A DNA stretch of 64,000 nt from Tissierella sp. P1 (lineage in GTDB: Bacteria > Bacillota > Clostridia > Tissierellales > Tissierellaceae). Made by a program: the position numbers and the translations under genes. The DNA lies in assembly GCF_002266425.1 (NCBI RefSeq), contig NZ_NPMN01000004.1, positions 121,769 through 185,768 of the forward strand. Reading direction: 5' to 3'. Within the stretch, counting starts at the first letter, position 1, and every line of letters begins with the position of its first letter. Shown here in pieces: positions 9,419 to 19,690 of this stretch. The notes under the pieces were generated by a model. It was not told where the DNA came from and searched no databases. It was given only the letters and a program-made list of their open reading frames with translations.

Positions 9419-9948
9419 TTAGTAATAGATATGCTTTAGCCCTTTTTGAAGCCGGATTGGATTTAGAAAAGACAGATGAATTTAATAAGGAATTAGATTT
9501 TTTAAAGGTAATATTTGAGGAAGAAAAGAAATTGCTTCAAATATTACATCACCCTAAAATTAGTAGGGTAGAAAAAAGAGATTTAATAGATAAACTTTTC
9601 AAAGATAGAATATCACAAGAGATGGTCAACTTTCTATATATTCTCATCGATAAAAGACGTGAAGGATATATTTTAGAGATAATAGACCAATATAAGGAAT
9701 TATTCAATGAACATGAAAACATAGTTAAAGTTGTAGCTATAACAGCAGTACCTATGGAAGAAAAATCTAAAAATAAGCTTCAGACAGTTTTATCTAATAA
9801 GCTAGAGAAGAAAATTGAACTTACGAATGAAGTTGATGGTACAATTCTTGGTGGCGTACTGCTTAAGCTTCAAAACAAGCTTATAGATGGTACAGTAAAA
9901 GGTCAGCTAGAATCCATAGGAAAAGCTATTAGTGGTGCAACTAACTAG
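9406..9948 (+). CDS. atpH: ATP synthase F1 subunit delta
   Basis: Connects the peripheral stalk to the top of the F1 head. 180 residues with the N-terminal helical domain beginning ELISNRYALALFEAG and the C-terminal conserved DGTILGGVLLKLQNKLIDGTV region characteristic of the OSCP/delta family. Starts inside the end of atpF. Confidence 0.92.
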   Translation: MAELISNRYALALFEAGLDLEKTDEFNKELDFLKVIFEEEKKLLQILHHPKISRVEKRDLIDKLFKDRISQEMVNFLYILIDKRREGYILEIIDQYKELFNEHENIVKVVAITAVPMEEKSKNKLQTVLSNKLEKKIELTNEVDGTILGGVLLKLQNKLIDGTVKGQLESIGKAISGATN

Positions 9949-9958
9949 GGAAGAGTGA

Positions 9959-11473
<1,515 letters not shown>

Positions 11474-11528
11474 TTGTCAATTATCAATTACAATTGTGAA
11501 TTGTGAATTGTAAATTGTGAATTGATTC
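11474..11528. repeat. TGTGAATT-type repeat arm inside the atp operon
   Basis: Four tandem heptad-like units of ATTGTGAATTGTGAATTG type with short inverted partners (TTGTCAATTATCAATTACAA). It resembles one arm of the element at 2221-2362 and interrupts an otherwise tightly packed operon just before the atpG Shine-Dalgarno. Confidence 0.55.
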
Positions 11529-11543
11529 AAGGTGGTGTAAATT

Positions 11544-13818
<2,275 letters not shown>

Positions 13819-13820
13819 TT

Positions 13821-14246
13821 ATGTCTAACTTTCATTTGGATATTGTAACCCCCGATAAACCATTTTTCTCAGATGAAGTAGAAATGGTTATAGTTAGAGG
13901 TATAGAAGGTGATATGGCCATCCTAAAGGGAAGAGCACCAGTTACAACACCTCTTAAGATTGGAAAGGTAAGGATATTCCAAAATGGGGAAGAAAAGGTA
14001 GCTGCTGTAGTGGATGGATATATTTCTGTAGTAGATGATAAGACAACTATAGTGACTGAGACTGCTGAATGGCCTCAAGAAATAGATGTAAAGAGAGCTG
14101 AGGAAGCTAAGGAGAGAGCTGAAGAGCTTTTAAAAAATAGAAGAGATAGCATTGACGTGAAAAGAGCTGAATTAGCCCTTCAACGTGCGATAAATAGATT
14201 GGAAGTTTCCAAATTAAAAAAATTTGATGAAAAATTTGATGAATAA
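13821..14246 (+). CDS. atpC: ATP synthase F1 subunit epsilon
   Basis: Rotor subunit with regulatory function. Ten-stranded beta-sandwich N-domain (about 1-85, with IVRGIEGDMAILKGRAPVTT) and a C-terminal two-helix hairpin rich in Arg/Glu. 141 residues. Last gene of the atp operon, followed by a stem-loop. Confidence 0.94.
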   Translation: MSNFHLDIVTPDKPFFSDEVEMVIVRGIEGDMAILKGRAPVTTPLKIGKVRIFQNGEEKVAAVVDGYISVVDDKTTIVTETAEWPQEIDVKRAEEAKERAEELLKNRRDSIDVKRAELALQRAINRLEVSKLKKFDEKFDE

Positions 14247-14256
14247 ATAGGTATAA

Positions 14257-14310
14257 AAAGTACCCACCCTTGGTAATACTTTTATCATAGGGAAAGGGTA
14301 CTTTCTTTAT
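14257..14310 (+). terminator. Probable terminator after the atp operon
   Basis: Arms AAAGTACCC (14257-14265) and GGGTACTTT (14296-14304) close a 30-base loop, followed by a broken T run (CTTTCTTT). A second copy of the left arm, AAAGTACCTACCCTT at 14344-14358 (14 of 15 bases identical to 14257-14271), lies downstream and could pair with the same right arm. Confidence 0.6.
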
Positions 14311-14379
14311 GAAAATGTTTTGTCCCCCTTTACATTTTTTTAGAAAGTACCTACCCTTAAATTTTAAGGAGGGGTATAA

Positions 14380-15167
14380 GTGAAAAAGTTTATTCTATTT
14401 GCAATTATATTATCTTTACTAATTCCAACAATTACAATGGCAGGTAAGAAACATAGCGAGAAAGATGTTCTAGAAGGTATATTAAAAGACCTCAATGGTG
14501 AATTCTTTGAAGGTGACCTTAACATGGGAGGAGTACTCATAGATGAATTCATATCTCATGAAACTATGGAGGAATTAGGAGAACTGGTAAAAGAATCACT
14601 AGGTATTGTTGGAGAGGAAATAGACATTAATAGAGATATCACAGATGTGGAAGGACAATTTTATTGTAAGGAAATCATCTATGAAAAAGGGTTTAACCAA
14701 ATGTCAATTTATGGATATGATGCAAATATAAATCCAATAACTATAGTTTTAGCATCCTATCTGAACCCTGAGCTAAATAATGGAGAAACTACTCTATTTA
14801 TTAACTTAATAAAAAGAGAGCAAAATTTTAGTATTAATGGTATAATAGAGAAAATAGAAAGTATCTTTAAAGATTATGGTAAACCTTTAGAAATTACTAC
14901 TTGCATTATTGGAACAATTGAGGGAAAATTTAGAGAAGAGGATTTAACTAAAAATGCAGTTAAGGCTATGAGAAGGTTCAAGGCAAAAGTTGTGAGGAGT
15001 ATACAGACATATCTTTAGTAAGTTATACGGCCTATACACCTCTTATAGAAAGTTCTATATTCTCTGGTGAAAAAAAGGTTAACTTAAATCTAGCAATAAG
15101 GTATAATGAAAATGAAGATAAGACTTATATTTGGATAGGAACACCTATTATTACCACTGGATACTAA
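14380..15167 (+). CDS. ywmB: YwmB-like (TATA-box-binding-like fold) exported protein, apparent frameshift near 14990
   Basis: Position between atpC and murA, an N-terminal signal sequence (hydrophobic 4-20, ending TMAGKK) and the C-terminal VSYTAYTPLIE...IWIGTPIIT motif match the Bacillus YwmB family, whose function is unknown. The GTG 14380 frame stops at 15018, but a second frame from about 14995 reads the conserved C-terminal domain to TAA 15165-15167; a single missing base in the GTTGTGAGG stretch would rejoin them (263 codons). Shine-Dalgarno aaggaggg supports GTG 14380. The family call rests on context and the C-terminal motif. Confidence 0.7.
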
Positions 15168-15185
15168 AATTAGGAGGAGATTTGC

Positions 15186-16448
15186 TTGGAAAAAATAATG
15201 GTGGAAAAAAGCCCCCCACTGAGAGGAAGAGTAAGGATATCTGGTGCTAAGAATTCAGCCCTTCCTATATTGGCAGCATCATTACTTGGAACAGAAGATA
15301 TAATATTAGAAGATGTGCCGAGGCTTAAAGACGTGGAGGTAATGTGTGAGGTACTTACATCTCTTGGGGCTAAAGTAGAACAGCTAGATATAGGCAAAAT
15401 AAAAATTAATTCTGCCAATATTAATAATTATGAAACTAAATATGAATTAATGAGTAAAATGAGAGCATCCTTTTTAGTCATGGGGCCATTACTTACAAGA
15501 CTAGGTAAAACTAAAAATTCTTTACCTGGTGGATGTGCTATAGGCACTAGACCTATAGATTTACATTTAAAAGGTTTCAAAGCTCTAGGAGCTACTATAG
15601 ATGTAGACCATGGAAATATTAGTGCTTATGCTGATAAATTAATAGGAGATAAAATTTACTTAGACTTTCCTTCTGTTGGTGCAACAGAGAATATAATGAT
15701 GGCCGCAGTAATGGCGAAGGGTGAAACTATAATAGATAATGCTGCTATGGAACCAGAAATAGTAGACTTAGCTAGTTTTTTAAATAAGTTAGGAGCAGAT
15801 ATTAAGGGAGCTGGAACTTCAACTATTAGGGTTAGAGGAGTAGAAAAGCTAGGTGGAGGAATTCACTCGATTATCCCTGATAGAATTGAAGCAGGTACTT
15901 TTATGGTAGCAGCAGCTATAACTAAAGGAGATATAACTGTAGAAAATGTTATAACATCTCATATAAAACCGGTGATAGCAAAGCTTAAGGAGGTAGGCTG
16001 TGAAGTAATTGAAAATGGTGACTATGTTAGAGTCATTGGTACTGAGAATTTAAAGGCAATAGATATAAAGACTATGCCTTATCCAGGATTTCCTACAGAT
16101 ATGCAAGCACAGTTTATGGCACTTATGAGTCTCTGCAAAGGAACTTCTGTATGTATAGAAACAGTATTTGAAAATAGGTTCATGCATGTTGATGAACTAA
16201 AGAGAATGGGTGCAGATATAAAGATAGATGGTAGATCAGCAATTATACAAGGAGTAAGTAATTTAACTTCGGCACCAGTAAAGGCATCCGATTTGAGAGC
16301 AGGTGCAGCTTTAGTATTGGCAGGATTAGTATCTGAAGGAACTACTGAGATAGACAATATCTATCATATAGATAGAGGATATGATAGTATAGAAGAGAAA
16401 TTTACAAGCCTAGGTGCAATTATATATAGAAAGACAATTGACAATTAA
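15186..16448 (+). CDS. murA: UDP-N-acetylglucosamine 1-carboxyvinyltransferase
   Basis: First committed step of peptidoglycan precursor synthesis: transfers enolpyruvate from PEP to UDP-GlcNAc. The catalytic cysteine is Cys117 in LPGGCAIGTRPIDLHLKG (Cys, not the fosfomycin-resistant Asp), and Lys22-Asn23 form the conserved KN pair. 420 residues. TTG 15186 follows the Shine-Dalgarno aggagga at good spacing. Followed by a terminator and then spoIID, as in many Firmicutes. Confidence 0.96.
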   Translation: MEKIMVEKSPPLRGRVRISGAKNSALPILAASLLGTEDIILEDVPRLKDVEVMCEVLTSLGAKVEQLDIGKIKINSANINNYETKYELMSKMRASFLVMGPLLTRLGKTKNSLPGGCAIGTRPIDLHLKGFKALGATIDVDHGNISAYADKLIGDKIYLDFPSVGATENIMMAAVMAKGETIIDNAAMEPEIVDLASFLNKLGADIKGAGTSTIRVRGVEKLGGGIHSIIPDRIEAGTFMVAAAITKGDITVENVITSHIKPVIAKLKEVGCEVIENGDYVRVIGTENLKAIDIKTMPYPGFPTDMQAQFMALMSLCKGTSVCIETVFENRFMHVDELKRMGADIKIDGRSAIIQGVSNLTSAPVKASDLRAGAALVLAGLVSEGTTEIDNIYHIDRGYDSIEEKFTSLGAIIYRKTIDN

Positions 16449-16468
16449 TAGATAACAAAGAACAATTA

Positions 16469-16508
16469 AAACCAAGGTTCTTCGATTGAGAAGAATCTTG
16501 GTTTTTTT
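16469..16508 (+). terminator. Rho-independent terminator after murA
   Basis: Stem AACCAAGGTTCTT (16470-16482) with AAGAATCTTGGTT (16491-16503), one G-T mismatch region, 8-base loop, and a seven-T tail. Imperfect repeat units (TTGTTAATCGCTAATTGTTAACTG) lie just downstream at about 16518-16548. Confidence 0.9.
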
Positions 16509-16567
16509 ATCTTTAAATTGTTAATCGCTAATTGTTAACTGTTAATTATATAATATTCAAACTTATA

Positions 16568-16596
16568 GCATATTGCCTATAAGTTTTGAATATTAT
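16568..16596 (+). promoter_or_regulatory. Candidate sigma-E promoter of spoIID
   Basis: GCATATT at 16568-16574 fits the sigma-E -35 (KMATATT) exactly; 14 bases later AATATTAT only partly fits the -10 (CATACAHT). spoIID is a sigma-E gene in Bacillus and Clostridium, which motivates the call. Confidence 0.4.
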
Positions 16597-16627
16597 ATCT
16601 TATACTAAAGGTAAAGAGGGGGAGAAG

Positions 16628-17668
16628 ATGAAAAAACTAGGGATGTACATTTCCATGGTCTTGATAATAACTATATTGATACCTACAGTTATTGTTAAGA
16701 CTTTTAATTTTGTACCTAAAGGTAATACTGCACAAGGGGAGTCTTTAGAACAAGAAGAACAAATAATTGAAAAAGTAGAAACACCAGTAACTATTGATTA
16801 TACAGATATTACTGTAAAGATTTATAATACAAAGACTGGAATTGTAGATGAGATTAATATAGAAGATTATGTAAAGGGAGTAGTTGCAGCAGAAATGCCT
16901 GCTGAATTTCATATAGAAGCCCTAAAAGCTCAGGCAGTAGCTGCCAGAACTTATGCGATAAGTAGAACAATAAAATATAAAGATGGACATCCAGATCATC
17001 CATCAGCTCCCCTTTGTGATGGAATTCATTGCCAAGCTTATTTGTCTTTTTCTCAGCTTAGAGAGATAAAAGGAGAAAATTGGATAGAAAAGTATTGGTC
17101 TAAGATTGAGGAATCCGTAGATTCTACTAAAAATTTGGCAATTTTTTATAATGGAGAAATCATAGAACCTTTATATCATTCAACATCAGGAGGCAGAACA
17201 GAAGATATAAAAGATGTATTTGCTGGGGATGCACCTTATCTTAAATCCGTCTCAAGTCCATATGAAGAGGAGGCGCCAAAATATAGAAACACACTTACTA
17301 TGACTACAGAGGAATTTATAAATAAGATTAAATCAAAGTATCCAGATGCCAAATTAACTAAAGATAATCTTCATGAAAAGCTTAAGTTAATAGAGAGAAC
17401 GCTAACAGGCAGGGTAAAGAAAGCAGCTATAGATAAAATTATAATAGATGGTAGAGATTTAAGAGATTTATTTTCCTTGAATTCAACTAATTTTACTTTT
17501 TCATTAGATAAAAAATTGAATATTATAGAAATCGAGACCTATGGATACGGACACGGCGTAGGCATGAGTCAATGGGGGGCTAACGGCATGGGAAAACATG
17601 GTAGCACCTTTGAAGAAATACTTAAACATTATTATACAGGAGTGGAGATTAGAACAATTGAAAATTGA
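16628..17668 (+). CDS. spoIID: Stage II sporulation protein D (peptidoglycan lytic transglycosylase)
   Basis: Membrane-anchored enzyme of the DMP engulfment machinery that cleaves glycan strands during engulfment of the forespore. One N-terminal membrane segment (about 7-25), then the SpoIID domain: AAEMPAEFHIEALKAQAVAA, the CDGIHCQAY cysteine pair, the STSGGRTED metal/substrate motif, and GYGHGVGMSQWGANG near the end. ATG 16628 follows the Shine-Dalgarno gagggggag; the upstream in-frame 16586 start has none. 346 residues. SpoIIM/SpoIIP are not in the window. Confidence 0.95.
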   Translation: MKKLGMYISMVLIITILIPTVIVKTFNFVPKGNTAQGESLEQEEQIIEKVETPVTIDYTDITVKIYNTKTGIVDEINIEDYVKGVVAAEMPAEFHIEALKAQAVAARTYAISRTIKYKDGHPDHPSAPLCDGIHCQAYLSFSQLREIKGENWIEKYWSKIEESVDSTKNLAIFYNGEIIEPLYHSTSGGRTEDIKDVFAGDAPYLKSVSSPYEEEAPKYRNTLTMTTEEFINKIKSKYPDAKLTKDNLHEKLKLIERTLTGRVKKAAIDKIIIDGRDLRDLFSLNSTNFTFSLDKKLNIIEIETYGYGHGVGMSQWGANGMGKHGSTFEEILKHYYTGVEIRTIEN

Positions 17669-17766
17669 CATAAATATATACCTAAAGAGTACTCTTCTAA
17701 TTAGCAATTAAAAGAGTATAGGAATATTTGCAGGACATGAAAATAGTTATTAATGAATGAGAATTT

Positions 17767-17815
17767 AAAATCAGCTAAATAGGCCTTCCTAGCCTGAGAT
17801 AGCTGATTTTATCTA
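17767..17815 (+). terminator. Probable terminator after spoIID
   Basis: Arms AAAATCAGCT (17767-17776) and AGCTGATTTT (17801-17810) enclose an inner AGGC/GCCT mini-stem and are followed by ATCTAGTTTT. The rest of the spoIID-spoIIQ gap (17669-17939) shows no gene. Confidence 0.65.
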
Positions 17816-17939
17816 GTTTTGCAAGGGGGATTGGATCATTAGTAAGTGGTGGATATTCTAGCCAAATGAACTCTAGGGTTTTATGGTATATTTCTATTAT
17901 TTTTTATATTATTATTTTTTATTTTTTGTATGTTTCACT

Positions 17940-17968
17940 GTATGTATTTCTTCAATCTGGAAATACTA
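17940..17968 (+). promoter_or_regulatory. Candidate sigma-F promoter of spoIIQ
   Basis: GTATG (17940-17944; consensus GYATA) followed after 14 bases by GGAAATACTA (17959-17968), a full match to the sigma-F -10 consensus GGHNANAHTR. spoIIQ is forespore sigma-F controlled in studied species. The leader would be only about 12 bases. Confidence 0.5.
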
Positions 17969-17986
17969 GGTAATGGAGGTGGAGAT

Positions 17987-18844
17987 ATGAAAAATAAATT
18001 AATCAAGTTAATAGAAAAGGAAGGATTTATTCTATTTTTATTTGTTTGTGTGTGTGTAGTGGCTGGTGGAACCTTGTTTATATCCATGAAAAATATGAAT
18101 GTAAACAAAAATATAAGCTCTAAGATAGACAATGATGACCTTATAATCTTAGATGATGAGGTAGCTAAAAAGTCTAGCATTTACGATGAAAATCTTCATG
18201 AGGCAAATGTAACTGATGCAGAAATAATTGCTGCAAATGCAGTGGATAATGAAGAGGATATTACAAAAGCAAATTCAGATGAACAAGATATTGCAGAAAT
18301 AAATTCAGATGAAGAAGATAGTGGAGAAATAAGTTCGGATGAACAAGATATTGCAGAAGAAAATACTGATAAATTAGAATTTGAAGAAGAAGATGAGGAA
18401 GAAAAATATATGGAGGATTCTGATTTAGTACAAGAAGCTAAGAACATTTTTCTTCCAATAGATGGGCCAATAATTACAGAATATACTTCTGATTCATTAA
18501 TTTATTCAGAGACTCTAGATTCATGGGTAGGTCATGGTGCTATAGATATTGAGGCTTCAGAAGGTACTATAGTTAAAGCAGCTGCAGATGGAGTTGTTAA
18601 GGAAGTATATGAAGACGAATTATGGGGAATAGTAATAGTGATAGACCATGGAAATGATTTACAAACTAAATATTCAGGTCTTGGGACTAAAGAGATGGTA
18701 AAGGTAGGGCTCAATGTCAAAAAAGGAGACCATATATCTAAAGTTGGTAACACAGCAAAAATTGAAATGCTAATGAAACCACATCTTCATTTTGAAGTCA
18801 TAAAAAATGGAAAATTAGTAGATCCACGTTCTATTAACAATTAA
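17987..18844 (+). CDS. spoIIQ: SpoIIQ-like forespore M23/LytM-domain protein
   Basis: Forespore membrane half of the SpoIIQ-SpoIIIAH channel across the intermembrane space. N-terminal transmembrane helix (about 12-32), a long acidic linker with three degenerate 10-residue repeats of SDEQDIAE type (about 100-145), and a C-terminal LytM fold. Both zinc motifs are kept: HGAID (HxxxD) and HLHF (HxH), unlike B. subtilis SpoIIQ, which lacks a metal ligand. ATG 17987 is chosen for its Shine-Dalgarno (ggaggtgga); the frame upstream to 17930 overlaps the putative promoter. Placed between spoIID and spoIIID as in other spore formers. Confidence 0.85.
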   Translation: MKNKLIKLIEKEGFILFLFVCVCVVAGGTLFISMKNMNVNKNISSKIDNDDLIILDDEVAKKSSIYDENLHEANVTDAEIIAANAVDNEEDITKANSDEQDIAEINSDEEDSGEISSDEQDIAEENTDKLEFEEEDEEEKYMEDSDLVQEAKNIFLPIDGPIITEYTSDSLIYSETLDSWVGHGAIDIEASEGTIVKAAADGVVKEVYEDELWGIVIVIDHGNDLQTKYSGLGTKEMVKVGLNVKKGDHISKVGNTAKIEMLMKPHLHFEVIKNGKLVDPRSINN

Positions 18845-18892
18845 AAAAGCATAAGTATTTAGTGAATACAAAATGTCAGGGGGGTTGATTAA

Positions 18893-19147
18893 GTGAAAGA
18901 TTATATAGAAGAACGAACATTAGAAGTTGCAAAATACATAATTTCTAATAAAAGTACTGTTCGAGACACAGCTAAAGTTTTTGGGTGTAGCAAATCAACG
19001 ATTCATAAAGATTTGACGGAAAGATTACCAAAGATAAATCCAAATTTAGCTCATATGGTAAAAGAACTTCTAGACTTCAATAAAGCGGAAAGGCATATAA
19101 GAGGTGGAAGAGCAACTAAACTAAAGTATAGTGCATCTAATGAGTAA
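18893..19147 (+). CDS. spoIIID: Sporulation transcriptional regulator SpoIIID
   Basis: Small mother-cell DNA-binding protein that tunes the sigma-E regulon. 84 residues with a helix-turn-helix (TVRDTAKVFGCSKSTIHKDL, about 21-40) and a basic C-terminal helix containing HIRGGRATKLKY, both hallmarks. GTG 18893 follows the Shine-Dalgarno ggggggttga. In Bacillus mbl follows directly; here a cobalamin-riboswitch/cobN cassette lies between. Confidence 0.96.
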   Translation: MKDYIEERTLEVAKYIISNKSTVRDTAKVFGCSKSTIHKDLTERLPKINPNLAHMVKELLDFNKAERHIRGGRATKLKYSASNE

Positions 19148-19187
19148 AAAGGTCCCGTAATAGGGACTTTTTAGTTTTTGTAAAAAT
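19143..19187 (+). repeat. Flanking direct repeat, copy 1 (includes the spoIIID terminator)
   Basis: A ~45-bp segment beginning AGTAAAAAGGTCCCGTAATA and ending AGTTTTTGTAAAA. It recurs with few mismatches at 22516-22558, so the two copies bracket the riboswitch-cobN cassette. Confidence 0.7.
19148..19175 (+). terminator. Rho-independent terminator after spoIIID
   Basis: AAAGGTCCC paired with GGGACTTTT around a 6-base loop, then a T-rich tail, directly after the spoIIID stop. Confidence 0.88.
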
Positions 19188-19228
19188 CATATTAGAACTA
19201 TTAATAAGTAATGGTAAACAGTAAACTA

Positions 19229-19257
19229 TTGACAATGTAAGTAAACTAATATAACAT
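19229..19257 (+). promoter_or_regulatory. Probable sigma-A promoter of the cobalamin riboswitch
   Basis: TTGACA (19229-19234), a 17-base spacer and TAACAT (19252-19257), about 25 bases before the riboswitch P1 helix. TATAAC at 19250-19255 is an alternative -10. Confidence 0.6.
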
Positions 19258-19282
19258 AAAATTAAAATAAATATTAAATATA

Positions 19283-19445
19283 TAAGCATGATTTATCTCT
19301 TTGAGACATTAGGGAAATCGGTGAAAATCCGATACAGCCCCCGCTACTGTGAACATGGACGAAGCCTATTAATAAGCCACTTGATTTTTATCTGGGAAGG
19401 CAGGATAAGGAAGAAATGTGAGTCAGGATACCTAATTTATGCTTA
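19283..19445 (+). ncRNA. Cobalamin (AdoCbl) riboswitch
   Basis: Senses adenosylcobalamin in the nascent mRNA. The B12-box core GCCACT...GGGAAGGC, the ACAGCCCCCGCTACTGT stem, and the GTGAGTCAGGATACCT segment are all present in order. P1 can form between TAAGCAT (19283-19289) and ATGCTTA (19439-19445). Two intrinsic terminators follow before the CobN-like gene, so high B12 should shut that gene off. Confidence 0.95.
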
Positions 19446-19530
19446 GCATAGTTTTCGGTGGGAAAATTTTGTGCGTCAATAGTCTTGATTTGTTTTTTAC
19501 GCATCAAAAAAATAAACAATACATGATAAT

Positions 19531-19560
19531 CAAAACCCTAAAAAGTGGGTTTTGTTTTGC
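19531..19560 (+). terminator. Terminator 1 of the cobalamin-riboswitch expression platform
   Basis: CAAAACCC (19531-19538) pairs with GGGTTTTG (19547-19554), followed by TTTTG. Confidence 0.8.
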
Positions 19561-19587
19561 TATTGATTTAAATATAAATCCATTGAT

Positions 19588-19620
19588 AACTATACTGAAT
19601 TCGGTATAGTTTTTATTTTT
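19588..19620 (+). terminator. Terminator 2 upstream of the CobN-like gene
   Basis: AACTATAC (19588-19595) pairs with GTATAGTT (19604-19611), followed by a T-rich tail. A second intrinsic terminator within 60 bases of the first is unusual for one riboswitch platform. Confidence 0.7.
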
Positions 19621-19690
19621 ATATCCACAAACTGAAAACTATAAATCCATAAGAGAAATGTTTGAAAATATAGACAGAGAGGTGAGTAAG

